Shown: one piece after another, positions 37,621 through 52,700 of the stretch
How positions within the stretch are numbered: position 1 is the first letter of the stretch
Layout: the number at the start of each line of letters is the position of its first letter
Source of the DNA: Girardinichthys multiradiatus
Taxonomy: Eukaryota; Chordata; Actinopteri; Cyprinodontiformes; Goodeidae
Length of the DNA stretch: 64,000 nucleotides
NCBI RefSeq assembly: GCF_021462225.1
Contig: NC_061817.1
Location: 12,075,936-12,139,935, forward strand
Reading direction: 5' to 3'
The notes under the pieces: generated by a model
Databases searched by the model: none
What the model saw: the letters and a program-made list of their open reading frames with translations, nothing else
What the model was told of the DNA's origin: nothing
Made by a program: the position numbers and the translations under genes

Positions 37621-39325
37621 CGAGACGCTGTGCTGAAACACAGACGGTCACGTATTCTAGTACCTATTGCAAAATGTGACCGTACACTTAAAGCAAAGCA
37701 TTTTATTTAGAATGTTTTCGTGTGCCTTTCTTTATTCTCTCATATATAAAAGGAACTGTATTTACCACTGACTTGAGAAGTGGTAATAGAAGTAAAAACA
37801 GGGGGTCAGTGACCATAGTGGGACAGAATGTGGTGTTAAAACGTAGACATGGAGAAATAAAAATCTGCGATGAATTATTATCACTAACAATAAACACATC
37901 TGGTTAATGGAGTATGGATTTTCTCTGCGTGATTTAATCAAATACAAAATTAAAAAAATGAATGCTGCAATGACAGATGAAGCTGAAACAAACGCTGACA
38001 ATATCAGCTTTAGACCTTTACCTGGTAAAAATCTGTGAATCTTCCTGTTTGAATATGATTTGAAAATCCTCCTAGCTACATGTGTTGACCAGACCTGGTT
38101 TTTATAACAACTTGGCTTGAAATGTTGCTGATGATCTTTGATGATGAATTCTTGGTCATTAAGATTTCCCCTGGTCCTCTTCAGAAGCAGCATCCCTGTG
38201 TTTTATTGATGTGACATTTATCTGGAATCATGATTTATTTTGGATGGCTGCTGCAAACATCTTCAAATAAGAAATTTGATTAAATATATGTTAAGACAAT
38301 AAAATAAAATATTTGCCCTATGCCCTTTGTGAAATCACCAGAGGCATGTGTGCATATAACCTTGTTTTTCAGAGGGTCCTTTTATTTTAATTAAATGTTT
38401 TAGAACAAAATAGCAAAACAAAAATTACCCTTTTCCATTTTACAGCTGGCAAACTATATCTCAAGTGAGTTTGGTTGGTTTTACAGAAAAGGCTGGCAAG
38501 TAGCTCAAATTTAGACCATGAAAAAATTTGAAACTACATAATTCAGGGCAACAAATGTTTATACTTGCTATCAATAAATATATCTCTAAATCCTAACCTC
38601 TTGTGTTACCATGATCAGATCATGAATCATTACATGTGATTTCATTAAGACTCCAGCTGAGAAACATACAGCTACAATTTATGGACCTAACCGTCCAAAC
38701 ATGCTGACTCACTCTTTAAATTCAGGATTCATCAGTAAAAAAAGCCAACTTGTTTTTTTTTTTATTTACCAGCATGGTCTTTGGCGACTCCAGGCTTACA
38801 GACGTACACCAGCTCTGTGTGACCTGTGCTTGTGGAAACTGGTGTGATCGATAAACAATGCCCTCCCATAGTTCACTCTTTTGACACTTGCACAAAGGAG
38901 GTGAGAAGTTTGACTAACTGTCTTGGCCTTTAGATTGTGGCTTAATTATTACAACACTCCCAGAAAAGAGCCCAAGCTGAAACAATGTCAGGGAAAAGTT
39001 GAACGTTTCCACGTTTTGTGATGTTAAAAAAAAAAAACTTCAATGGTTCTCCAGTTTTTTTAAACTTAATTCTGAAAGGTGTGGGCCCTTGAATCAATAA
39101 TGTGTAAAACAAGTTTTTGCTGTAATGACTCTTTTAGGATCCCTACCATCTTTGCACATCCCCGCAGCATGATACTCCCACCACCTGATCTGTGTTCCCT
39201 GGACTTCATGATGGCATTTGTTCACCAATGTTCTCTTACAGACTAGATACCTTAAAATGTACAGAATGTTCGAGATAAACCTAAAAGAGTCAATGTAAAA
39301 AAAAACCATACAGATGTGATCTTCA
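37621..39325. other. Spacer between trir and hook2 with a Tc1 relic
   Basis: No gene is recognised. From about 39060 to 39260 the + strand reads as antisense Tc1 transposase text (CCGCAGCATGATACTCCCAC near 39163), a family B remnant. The rest is AT-rich. Confidence 0.45.
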
Positions 39326-39338
39326 GCTTCCGATCCAG

Positions 39339-39344
39339 TTTATT
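39339..39344 (-). terminator. hook2: Possible poly(A) signal of hook2
   Basis: Minus-strand AATAAA about 1.4 kb beyond the hook2 stop codon. The sequence from here to 40756 is non-coding, shows no repeat ends and changes character sharply at the Tc1 relic below 39310, which suggests a long 3'UTR. A shorter form is not excluded. Confidence 0.45.
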
Positions 39345-40756
39345 TCTGGTGCAACAGTAAAAAAGGACTACAGCTCTTTAACCTGCCTCAGACCCACTAT
39401 GTTACCAACCAGACCACAGTATGACAAATACAAGCTAAAAGATAACCCCTTCACACCATGCAAACGTGCCGCGCTCCAACGTCACCCTATAACTGTTACA
39501 ATAATGAACCCATAGTAGAATAATGTGCACAACAAAAGGATTGTGGCCTGCGTACATAACGGTACAAAACATTTACAGGGTCAAGTTACAAGTGCTGCAG
39601 TTCTCATATGGGAGGAGCAAAAATGATTAGATCAAAAAAGGGTAAAGAAAAGGCAGATTTAGTGTTTGATCAGTGTGGTCTGTGTTGCAGGCTCTTATGT
39701 GTGGCTTTTATCTGCCACTCACTTCCTGTCAGAAAACAGCAAAGATTCCAGCTTTATGTCAAAACGCGCACGTTTCCTTCCAGTTCAGTTTAGTTCAAGA
39801 GTAAAAGAGGCCTAGCAGCAGAAAACATCCCTAAATCGACTCACAATCAGTAGTGTTCATCAATCCTGCCTCTTGTCTGGTGTTAAACAAGGATTGACAT
39901 GATCAAAGCATTGAGTGCATTTAGGAGATACATACAACCAGGTACCCTGTCTCAACCTTCAATGAAAAACGCAACAAAAATAATGCACTATTGAGAAAAA
40001 AACTAAATCATACCAACATAAATGGAAACTCTGACACATAAATTAGAGATAAAAAAAAAGAAGAAGAGGTTGATCGATACATGCATCATCTCCATCATCA
40101 GCCTGTTCCATGAAGGCAGTATTTTACAAGGCACAAAAACAGATCCAGCTTTCTAAGAAAAAAAGTGCTCCAGTGTATTTGATAAAACCTCTATAGAGTT
40201 CTACTAAGAGTAACACATTTCAGAAAAAAACAAAATATATCCCAATCACATCCTGATAACTGTCTCTTCTATAGGTTCCTTCCATTGTTAACATATTAAA
40301 CAAATACAACCTCAAAGATAGGAGAGAATTGGACAGAAAGTGTAGCGATAGCGATCTACTTTGCTACTTTATGCCTTTTTTAGTAGTGAATGTAATTCCC
40401 TACAAACACCCTTCTCCATCACATTAAACTGATTCTGTGTTTACTCTAATATTAAATAAAAAAAAGATAAAAAAAAACTGAGTTGTGGAGGCTACAGAAG
40501 AAACAAATCACCTGAAAAGGTGACAAAGCCTGCTTTATGCACATCTGGTCCATTCAGTAGTACCAACTCAGCTGAGGCTCCTCAGAGAAAATTAACATTT
40601 TATGTGATTTTAAGCCAGCAGGGGGCGGCAGCAGCATGTGAGTGGAGAACATGTGCAGCAGTCCAGTGAAGGCATCAAGTTGAGGTGCAGAGAGTTCAAA
40701 GACAATCTCATCTTTCCCCTTTGCTTCATATCAGAGTACCGTCCAGAGTGGATGCC
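39345..40756 (-). other. hook2: Presumed 3'UTR of hook2
   Basis: A 1.4-kb AT-rich stretch between the hook2 stop and the candidate poly(A) signal. It contains no gene and no recognised transposon, unlike most non-coding sequence nearby, which fits a transcribed 3'UTR. Confidence 0.4.
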
Positions 40757-43700
40757 TCATCTTGGTTGGTGGCGTATCAGGCCCCGCCTGGCGTTGGTGG
40801 ACTGTCTCTGCTGGGCGAGGAAAGACTTGGCTTCGTTGGGAGACCCCAGTCGCTCCCCTGACACTTGCTGATGCAAAGCCATGCCCTGCGGTGGAAGATC
40901 AGGAAGAATCAGAGACAGGGTTAAACAACAAAAGCTGGACAAGAAGTGAAAACATGTTTTATTTGGTACACGTTTCCACATACTGACCATGTTATACCAC
41001 GCTGTAATAATGAGTTTCTCCTCCTGGTTCTGTCTGGTTCTGCTCTTTTCATAATCATGCTATGCAAAGGGAACAGATTGACTGGTTTTAGTGAGACTTT
41101 AATAACCAGACATATCTCGTAAGGCTCTGAGTTGCTAGATTACCTCCAGATGCTGGATTTTTCTTTCCTTTTCTGTCAGCTGATTCTTCAAAGACTGGAT
41201 GTCAGGAGTCGGAGCTGGCTGCTTGGGATCCAGAGTTTTGATCACCTGCACACAGTAAAGACTTGCTAGAGGTTCCAATGACTCCTCTCTGCACTCCTGA
41301 AAGACTTACATTTGGGATTTTAATTTTCAAAATGTTGTAACAAATAAAATGTGTGTTCAGATCCGAGTCAGTACTTAGTAGAACCCTGTTCTTTTGCACT
41401 CAGCTTTATTCAAAATAAGTCTTGCTTATTTATGATATGCTTTGTCCACCTACGCACTGAATGTTTTTCTTTACAGAATAGCTCAAGGTCAGTCAGATTG
41501 TTAGGACAGTATCTGTTGACATCAGTTTTCAAATCCTGCCACAGATTTTGGATTTAGCTCTGGACTTTGACTGGGCCATTCTAACACATGAATATTCTTT
41601 GACCTAAACTGCCCCCTTTTAGCTCTGGCTGTATGTTTAAGGTCGGTCTCCTGCTTGAAGGATAACCTCTACCTTAATTTCAAGTTCTCCTGTTTTCGTC
41701 TATTTGGCTCCATCATTATTCAGGTCAACATGCCTCCACTATATTTTATTTTTTGAGAAATCTGTTTTTCTTCCTGATTTCTTTTTAAATTTCTTACAGG
41801 AGAATTAAGCATTAGGAAATGACAGAAGACTCCTTTAAAAAGCAACGTTGGTGCCTCTTGATGAAAAGAATGTATTCCCTTGATGAGGACTGACCGTTCT
41901 GGCTTTCTCCATGTAGCTTTTGTATCGCTGCTCCATCTGCTTCATGTCCTCATCCTTCTTCCGGAGGATCTCCTGGAGTTCATCTATCTTCTTGGCCACT
42001 GAGACGAAGAAAAAGACATGCATGCTTAGAAGGCGAGTCCAGGACTCCAACACGTGGACAAATAAGCAGAGAGAATTTAAACGGATCTTTGTAAATGCTT
42101 TACTGTTGCTGTCAGCTTTAGGCTCCAGGTCATCTATGACCTCTCGTTTCTTTCGGAGGTCTGAGTGAGCTTCGTTGAGTTTCTCCCTGAAACAGGTTTC
42201 AAATGTGTCAAGCCCCAATAGATTCATTCCTCACTTATTAATAGACACCAAGCAGCAGCAGGGGAAGACTTACAAATGCTCCTCCAGCTTTTTCTTCAAT
42301 AAGGATGACTTCATTTAAATAAAAAAACAGAAAGAAAAAGAAAACAGTTATCAGCTTAAGAAGCGCTCGCTGTGAAGCTTATACAGTATAAGTAGTTAAG
42401 TCAAGCTGTTGCACAGTGAAATCATGGGCCGTTTGGACAGAGGATGGGCCGTACTTACAATGGCCTGATTTTGGCAGTTGTAGGATAGGGGGGCAAGTGG
42501 AGAGAGACAAACAGAGAGAGGCAGGCGTTAGCGCTGAATCACCACAGCAAACATGGGTTAAAGTCCCACACAACATGTATCAAAAGGACAGCGAACACTG
42601 CAGTCGTCAAAGCACAAGTGATCTTTACAGATAATCTCTTGGTACACACAGTGTGGCATGCAGATGTTTTTTACTCAGGATCCACCTTATATTCAGCTTT
42701 TAGATTAGACAGTAGAAACTAGCAATTGCACACGGCAGAAAGTCTCAGCAAGCTATCAGCTTGTTTGTGGAAAATATGCTGAGTAACTGTAAAAAAAAGT
42801 CCAAGAGAGCAGATTATTCTACTCACATCCTCAGCCTTGCTATCCTGCTGTTGGAGCGCTTTCTGGAGCTCTTCCACCTGAGAACGCAGCTCCGAGATCT
42901 GCTGCTGGTTCAACCTTGGGAGGAACAACAGGGAGGGGATGAGAGGAGAGGGTTGGAATGCAAGTGGAGAGAGATATAAAGAGTTGGATCATCCATTTAA
43001 TAAGATCAAATTGAATGTGGATGTTTTTTGAAAGCATCTGTTTGGAAGTCTGAGGTGACTACCAACTCTTTAACAGTTTCATTTTGTTTGAAGTTCCGTG
43101 AGGTTGGAAATTATTTATTTGTTGACTGACTGATATTACTAGTGGAAACATTGAAAAATCTGCTGGTCAGATACCCTTCAGCTAGATTGGCCCTGACCGA
43201 TAACGAGGTGGTTGGAAACTCAAAAATCGGATCTTTTACAGATAAAATGAACCATAACAAAGCAGCGCCCCGTCATGGTGACAACACCCTTCACTGTGGA
43301 AGTTGTTCCAGAAGGAAGAGCACTCCAAGTAAGATGTGTGAGGTTTAAAAATGGAGTCAGAGGAAGCACAGAGGAGTAAGAAGCTCCTAAAAAGGAAACT
43401 GTTCGCTGCATGTTCAGACATGTTGACTGACTGAGAACAAGACCTAAAGTTGCTAACTGGAAGGCTAAAAAAAAAAAATGCAGGAAAGATGCTGTTTTTT
43501 TGAGTTTTGAATCTTTGTGCTATGGAACATGCAACATTTGGAAACATTATCAGCCTTGTGGAAACCTCAGAGCTAAATTAAGAATTAACATTCTGGCAGA
43601 AACACACAGACTGCTGCTCAGGTATGCTGGCTTCTTATAGCAGCAATTTGCACAGTTAGAGTTGACATTTTAGACTTGTTAACAGCTTAAAATAATAGCT

Positions 43701-46700
43701 AATTATTTTGTGTATGTTTTAAAAAAGTAAAACCCAGTTTTAGTGCAACTTCCCTTTCACACACACTGTAATACTAATGTAAATGAAAAATTACCGCTCA
43801 CAGCAGGAAGGCAAAGAAAGAAAATATATAAAAATGCTCCTTAATATAATACAGTAAAGCCCAAAAATATTCATACCCCTGGCAGGAACAATTCTGAAAA
43901 TAAAAACCGTTTTCATTTACATTTATTAAAAAAAAATGGTATGTATATTTTTATGCCCTTCCACTTGTACTTTAACAGTTTCTTTGGTGATAAGATCCAA
44001 ATCTTGAGGTTGGAAGACCTCTGTTCATCACCCTAATCTTTACTCCCTGTAGAGGGAGGTATGTCAGAGGTATGTTACATTTTGGGCTTAACTGTATTCT
44101 TAAACATAAATCAGTGTTTGCCAACAGCAGTATCTCAGTGTAATCTACAAGAAATCCTGCCTCCTCATTGATTTCTTCTCCCCAGATTTAACTACTAATC
44201 ATGCTGAATTCTTACCTTGTACCTTAAAAATGGGATTTCTATTTTTCTTTTTACTTCACAATTACCTACAGATGTTCTGCAGCAGAATCCTTCCACCTTG
44301 CCCAGAGTTTAAAAGCCTTGCATGAAATTATTTGACAATAACTCAGATCTAATTGATCAAACCATTATAGCTAGAACGTAGTTATTGTATTCGCCTATTG
44401 TATCAGAAATTATGATGAGACTATGAGGGTGTTAACTTTCCTAACTCTTCTTTTTATTTCTCTTAACGTTTTTATGCGAGATGCATAAATTACGTGAGCA
44501 AGGTAAAAAAAAAAAGTATTTAATTGAATTCAGTTTATTGAAATGGCACAGATTCAAACCAAATGTCATCTCCAGGCACTGTACAAGACAAACATTTGAA
44601 TTCCTTCCAATGATACAGACGGATTTCAAAGTCAATTACAACATTCCAAGTAAAAAGTAAGTTTTTGAGATTAAAACTGTTTTCTCCCAAACAGTTTCTT
44701 GAATAAACATCCTAAAATCAGCTGTAGACAAAATAAAACAAGCTATTTTAGGATGCTTTGGCATTGCAGTCCTTTACAGTTCGGAGCAGTTCACATATTT
44801 CACTAAGGCCTCAGGACATTTTCTCCACTCTAGAACAAGGTGTATAAAATATCTCCTTTTAAATTATTTAGCGACTCCACTGTGGGTTGAAGATGTTTTA
44901 AGAGGAACTTTGTGCATCTGCTGTAAGCACCTGTCGTCCATTCCAGCGAGTGTGCCGCCTGGACATTCAACGCTCTGCTCTACTGAGCATGCTCACTCCA
45001 CTCCTCTCATCCTGTTACTGTTGCCGAGGATGCTTCCCACACCCTCAGCCTGGTGTTGCATTGGACACATGCACAAACAGTCCACCCACATGTCCACATG
45101 CCCACAGGCATGTAAACACACACACACCATTGCACATAAACACACACTGAAGGCACAATCTGGCTTTCTACTGCCTGTCCTCAGGCCCAGCCCACACAGC
45201 TCCACTCAACACACAGTCCAGAGGGTGAGTTGACATTTAGGCAGATATCACTCCTTCCCTCAGCCAAATCAACAGTTTAATGTCCAGGAACGCACAATAT
45301 GGTGGCCCCAGAGGGGAATGCTTATCCAACACTGCTGAAAAACTTGGACTATATAATGTATTCATGCACAAACTCCTACCTGTTCTGAGTTTCCAGGCTA
45401 TTCTTGCTGCGCTGGGCCTCTTCTAGCTCAGCTTGGACCTCGACAAGTTTTTGTCTGTAGTTCTCCTCCTGAGCACACAGCATCTTGTTTTCACTCTGCA
45501 GACGTACAACAGTTTCCCTGTCAAAGAAAGAAGAAGCTGAAAAGAAAAGGCAGAATAAGGGGAGGAATGGAAAATAGATCAGGGAATGGTGGAGCTCTGC
45601 TAAAATTGACCGAGGCGGCTCTTATCTGACAACACCCAGGCCAAACGTGCCATGTGTTACCGTGTCACTGGCCAGCTGAACATTCAACATCCAAAAATAA
45701 ACTTTAGAGGGCTACTGATGAGGACACCAATGAAATGCATACACAAGTCTACACATAGAGCTTAATAAATGGTCGTACTTTAGCTCAGTAGGCATGATCT
45801 CTGCAGCAAGGTTTCCCACTGTGACATCACTGTCAGACAAGTCTCCTACAGAGGGAAACAAATATACAGCAGCGTAAGCAAGACATTAACTAGCTTTACA
45901 AAACTCAATCATGTTTCAATCTGTTACCAACCAATTAATATAAAATAAAACATACAGCTAGGCCTGTTTTGAATTACTTTCCCATGTTACTTGGGCCTCA
46001 TTTGCTTCCACAACTCACCTGTTCCACTCAGATACCCCTGCTGGACCTGTGCACACCTGAGTTCATCGTTTGCTTCCCGAAGCGAGTCCCTTTCTGAAAT
46101 CAGACGCTACAGAAACAGAGCATTTTCAAAACATGTTTTCCAGAATACTTCAAGTTCTGATCGGGTAAACTAGGGGTCCTGTTGTAAGCCCCTTTTCCAT
46201 TGCCTGTTAGGGTGACCAGATATCAAAAACCGAATGAGGAACGTTGTGGGACACATTACCAACACTATGATGACGTCATAAATTTTTATTTAACAAAGAT
46301 CTCACATTACATTCATCAATCTCTGCTTTGCCTGTTAGTACAAAACAATGAATTAGCACAAGTTTGAAGAAAACTTTACAAGCTTAAAGTTAAAGTTTAA
46401 CACTGGTAATGTTGGCTGCTGTTACCTTGTCTGTCTGGCAGTCATCTCTGGGTTTGAGTTAAAGTGAGTCTATAGATCAGCAGGCGGCTTTTTCAGCTGT
46501 GCGTTTCTTGTGCGACTCACTTTTACAGTGTTGCTCCACATTGTGCTCGCCTCCGTGTGAAATTGAAAACTCACTTTAGCAAACGTCATAAAAATCCCTC
46601 AGAGATCAACTTTCACTGGCCTCACCCAGTTATGAGCTGTTTCTCAATCTTTGTTGTAGATGCATTTTCTTTTCCATTATATTCTGTATAGCCTACTATA

Positions 46701-49700
46701 TACTAGAAAATCCTTTTCTTCTTCTGTTTTATTTTACTATCATCGTGGCGTGCAGGTTAGTCATGACGTGGGACGCCGCTGTGTATTTTTATTGACAGCT
46801 GATGACCACAGCTCTACTTTCTTTATATTTCAGAAAGGCTCCAGCGGAATAATTTTTTGACTCATCAGAATTTGACCAAGCCAAATGCGGGACATTGTTT
46901 CTGTTTCAGGGACACCGGGACAGGAGTGAAAAATGCGACACAGTCCCGCACAAATCGGGACATCTGGTCACCCTATTGCCTGTACAAAGCTGCAGGGTTC
47001 CGAAAGGCCAGGTGGCATTTCGATACAAATTTACCCGGGTAATTTCACTTTCCCAGGTAAATGGTCTTACTCTGGAGATGGTCTTTTCAGCTTTCCCCGA
47101 GACTTGTTAAAGGGGCAGAGCTGTGTGCATCGAGGCTTGCCACCAGCATCTTCAGTAATGGCAGAGGTTACTATATAAATTAATCGTTTTTATACCATTA
47201 ATTTGTCACAAAAAGTAGTTTTAAGATATTTTTAAGTGAGAAAGTAGACCTCAAAACTTCATGTGGGCAGTCAGTTTAATCAATAGTAGCCTACTTTGAA
47301 ATATTTTTTAGTAGTTTTCGGAGCAGCGTAGCTCCACTTACAGGCTGGTCTGGCTGCTAAGCTAACCAGGCGGTTGGACTGGGACTTCCCCACTAACTGC
47401 TGCCTGATATCAGCCTGGCACTCTGGGATTGTGAAAGTGAATATAAAGCGTTTAGTCAGTATGTGGTGAATAACCACAAGTACTAGAAAATAAAACTGAA
47501 TACTTTCTGCTGGAAATTTGTGACATTTTTCAGTTATTGTTGTCAATAATTAACTATTTTACCACAGTTCTCTAAGACAAATGTTTTAATGCAGTGCTGA
47601 TGATCAGAACACTGTACATTTTTTTTACATAAAAAAAATACACATTTCCCTAAGACTGTGTCTTCATGTAAACCTAACTGGAGTATGAACTCTTTAATAT
47701 TGTTTATTTTTCATAGTTTTACGCAGATGGCTCTGCAGGGGGAGAGACCACAGCTCCATGTTTGGATGCAGAAGTTTTACTCCACTGTTTAACCATCTTC
47801 TATTTTATATAAATATTTTCATATGATTAGACAGTCAAGGTATCTATTCCCTGTAATTCTGGACTGATTATCAGTTTTTATATTTTAGCATATAATATAC
47901 CAATATCATAGCAGTCTCTATATTACCCCAACAAATAACCCTGGAAAATCCCTGTTAGAAATCTTCAGATACGAGTCTGCAGTATAAGATCTGTCTGACA
48001 AGTTTCTGCAGCAGAGAACTGCTGATCTATACAGCGTGTTTAAATTCTCCAACAAGGACCAATAACTCACCTCTTTCTCCTTCAGCAGTGCATCATACTT
48101 GTCATTAAGATTTTTGTACTCAAACTGCCACTTCTCAGCCTTCATGGCCTCTGCTGTGTGCTTGGTGTGAAGCTCATGAGCCTGAAAATCAGAAACAGAC
48201 ACAGTCTGCAAGAGCGCTCCAAGAAGGCAGCAAATCTTTCCAAACACATGCAGCAGCCAGACTCAGTTTATCATCACTCAGATGGCAAACAGATAAACAA
48301 GCACGCAGCTTGCCTGTCTCTTGTAGGTGTCCAGCTGACTGCGGATGGCGTTGGCCCTCCGCAGCTCCTCCTCCAGCTCGCAGGTGCGCTGCATGTACAC
48401 GGTGTTGCGCTCCTCCAGGAGGCGCACCTGTCTGCGCAGATCCCCCAGATCCTCCAGCTTCCTCTTATAGGTGTCCACCAGCGCTTCAAGCTGGTTCACC
48501 CGGTCAGACGAGTGCCTGCAGGGGAGGGAAGCAGAGAGTGATATGGTTTTAGGTTAACCATAAACTTACCCCATGAAAGTAAATAATGCTGTAAATTAGA
48601 GGTGCCAAATAGGTGTTCTAATAATTTACCATCTTTTAAAAAACTATTAATGTCTAAACAGAAAAAAACCCTAGTCATCTTTGGGTTTTGATCTCATTTT
48701 TCCTCTACTGTACGTTTACCAGTAATTGAATGCAAGAAATTGAACTTTTATATTCAGAGTCTTGTAAAAGTATTCATACCCCTTGAACCTTATCGCATTT
48801 TGTCAAATTAAAACCTCAAACCTTCATATCAGGTACTGGGTGTTCTGGGACACATAGGTTCAAAACGTTTTACAAATAGAAATCTGAAAACGGTGGCCTG
48901 ATTTGTACTAATAATCCTTTGTTCTGACACATCTAAATAGAATCCAGTACTGATTGCCTTCAGGGACAACTATAAGTTGTGGGTGTTGATGACATAAGTC
49001 ATCAGTTTGCAATTAGCATGAAGCCATGTAGGATTGCATAATATATCCCACTATCACTGAACACAATATCAATACTGTAGAAAACTGGTTATACTGAAAT
49101 AAGTATGAGCTAATTAAATATGTAGCATGCGTTCAGGCGGCCTATGCCGGTAATATATTTGCAGAAAAATGTTTTAGTAGGGCATTACAATGTTATGGTA
49201 AAGTCACAACTAAGATTTATTGCAGAACAGCAGATGTACCTTTAAATAAAATCTTGCTGTTTAGACAGAAATAATGAATTTCAACAGCAGGACAGACTAT
49301 TCCAAACATAGACTCACTATCTAGAGTCTATGTTTGTAATAAGCTGAAAAGCAGATAGTATTTGTAAATTTATTGCAAGGCATTTAGCCATTGCAACATT
49401 CGCCACTGCATGCATATCGCATGTTTGTTTCCTAATATTGTGCAGCCATATTGGTTTGGTATTATATTCCAATTCTTATGATCACATGCTTCACATGCCA
49501 ATAATGCAGGGGTGTCAGACTCCAGTCAACAACAGCCAATGTCCTGCATGTTCTAGCTGTTAGCGCTCTAACAGTTTCCCAGGAACAGGCTAATTACAAA
49601 TGTATTTAAGTCGGGTGTTGGAGCCAGGAAAAACGTGCACCACACCGGCTCTTAAAACTGACTTTGGACACCACTGCCATTTAATTTCAACCTATTGGGT

Positions 49701-52700
49701 GGAGTCTATCTGTCCAGATAAGACACAAAATGTGAATTTATCAACAAATAGCATCGCAAAATTTATCGATAACATGTACGTCATCCTGAAATCATCATCT
49801 CCATGGTGACACATGATGGTGGCAGCATCATGCTGAAGATGGATGTGTCTAAATACAGAGCAATGCTAGAGAACAACCTGTCAGAGGCTGCAAAAGACCT
49901 GAGACTTGGGTGGAGATTAACGTTCTGGGAGGACAATTATGCTAAACATCCAGCCAGAGCTACAGTGAAATAGTTTAGATCCCAACATATTTATGAGTTA
50001 GAATGGCCTAGTCAAAACCCAAACCAGAACTTATTATGAATCTGTGACAAGACTTGGAAACTATTGTTTGTAGATGCTTTGATTCTACTGACTCAGGGCT
50101 GTTGAATAGAAATGGAGGCTATATTTGTCTGACCTTTATTTGTAAAAAAAAAAAAAAATTTAAACCATGTTTAATTTTCCTTCTCAACACTACTTTGAGT
50201 CAATCTGTTTAATAAAATACATTTGTCTTTGGAAAGTGACAAAATGTAAAAAAGTTGTAGGGGTGTGAGTACTTTTGAAGGGTACTACTAACCTCTGTAG
50301 GTTGGGCAATTTTAAAATGATCAATGAACTGCATAAAACAAGCTGCAGAGCACGAACCCTCAGAGTCCATGTGACTCTATGCCCACCGAGTGTTCGTTTC
50401 TGCAGCTTCACTCAGAACTTATCAGATTCTTTCAGGAAAAAGAGGTCCCTACAATTCATTATCCAAAAACATGCACATAAAGTTGTGCTGATCAGCATTC
50501 ATTCTTAAGGTGGAGAGCTGCTCTCACCTGAGGATGTCCATCTCATCTTTGAGCGCCTGGGCTTCATGCGCCAGACTCGTCAGTTGTTCGTTCCTCAGCT
50601 GCAGGTCGGCCACCTCACGCTCCAGCATCTCTGCACGCACACGCAAGTCATCTCTGCTGTTCTCCAGCCTGAGACACGCAGTGGTTAATGTGGCTTAGTC
50701 GAGTCATTGTGAGAAACACAACCAACCAAGATGACTCAAGATACCCAATTCTAATGTCAAACATATACACGAAAGAATAAAAGTTATAATAATTGCAATT
50801 ACTTTTTTGTTTTTTCCAGTAAGGGCTCACTTTAACTTTAACTGTTAGTCAACTTCTACAGCACGTCAAACTCTTGTACCTGTAATTCTCCTCCTGCAGC
50901 TGCTCCATCTGACTCTGGAGCAGCAGCAGCTTCTTGCCAGTGATGGCAGTGGTTGAGGCGTCCAGAGAGTCACTGCGGCTAAGCTTCTGTCTCAGGGAGG
51001 TGATCTCTGCCTGCAAGGATAACCTCTCCTCCACACCCAGTGACAGCTGACAGAATAGAGAGAAACTTTATACGACACACTGCAAATAAAGATGGAAAGA
51101 TTTAGCAGAATATGTGGTGTTTTGACAAGATCATGTAGCTAAGAAATAATCTGCAGCAGTGAAATGGAAGCAAATACACAACAGTAAAGACCCCAAAAAT
51201 CCTGAACTAAAATTAATAGCAAAACATTACCAAGTACATACATGTAAAGATTACATTGTTCAATTAGTGCAGGCAGCTGAATCCAGAGAAAACACATAAG
51301 ATACACAGCAGCAAACTCACCACGCTAAGTGCAAAGAGGACTTTATACACAAGCTTTGCTGTCACTTCACATGCTCTGTCGTCAATGCTATTCGGTCAGC
51401 TGATGTGCAATGTTCCCAGGCAGAGAAACCTTCCCTCAAGGTTTCCACATGCTAAGACTGGATACAACAGACAACCAAACTGTGTATACTGGGATCGGTC
51501 CCTTTTTTTTGCTGGAAATAACCCTAGATTACAATTAGGCCATTTTGCATTAGACCTATCAAAGAAGTTAAATTAAACTTTTCTACAGGACACATTACCA
51601 GGCTGAAAATATCAAAAGCCTGTGCTGAACTTTAAGGACAGATTGCATGGTGTAGCGCTGGGCCAGTAACAGTAAATAGTTCCTAAAACAACACCAGTGA
51701 CTAATTCCCAATGTGTGGGCTGAGCAAGTAAACAAACAGGTGGGCTGAGAGCAGTACAAATTATTGTTGGCTACTGATCCATCCCAAGGCAATGTGTCAG
51801 TTTCATCTAGATGTTATGCAACTATTGACAAGAAAGTATGTTCAAGGGAAAAAAAAAGAAATAACTTAGTACTTTCTCAGCCATTGGTGCACAACTAAGC
51901 CAAGAGAATACAAAAGACAATGTCCTGCAGGCTAATCAATAGCGGCCAAAGCACAAAAGTTGCGAGATATCACTTTAAAAACACAATTTCAGCAACGCAG
52001 AACAAAGCTGCATTAAAGTATTCTTCTTTGGAGGTTCTGATAATCTAGATCTCTGGCTGGAAACTGTATACCAATGAAGCGAATCGCTCTGTAAAACTGA
52101 TCAAAACTCAACGCTTTACAACTGTAACTTTAACAGTGCAGGTAATGCTGGTTAAATAGCACCTGAACTCCATTTAGCCAACTAACCTGACGTTCAAGGT
52201 CTCTACAGCGCTGGGTCAGGTCCTCCTTCTCACCTGCTTCCTCGCTTAGAAAATAATACTTCCTGGACTGGAAGAGGTAATAGAAGACATGTCATACAAG
52301 TCAGAGGACATACAGGCACATAACCTTTCCACAGTTTGTCACATTACAACCACAGAATTGTACGAGATGGTCCAACACAAAGAAACGTGAAGTGGAAGGA
52401 AAAATAATACATGACTTTTAACATTTTGATAAAGGATCTGAAAAGGTCACGTACATTTATATTCAGGCCCTTTGAGTTAATACTTTGTAGAACCACCTTT
52501 TGCTGCAATTACAGCATCAACTCTGTTGGAGTAATTCTCAAGTAGAGACTGAACCTTTAGCTCATTCACTAATTGCATGGCTTCTGAAGGCAACTAACTG
52601 CACTTGATTTTATTTAGGGGTATCAAAGTAAAGTAGGCTGAATAGAAATGCAGAGACATTTCCTTTTCATTCTACCGCACAATTAACGTATGCACAACTT

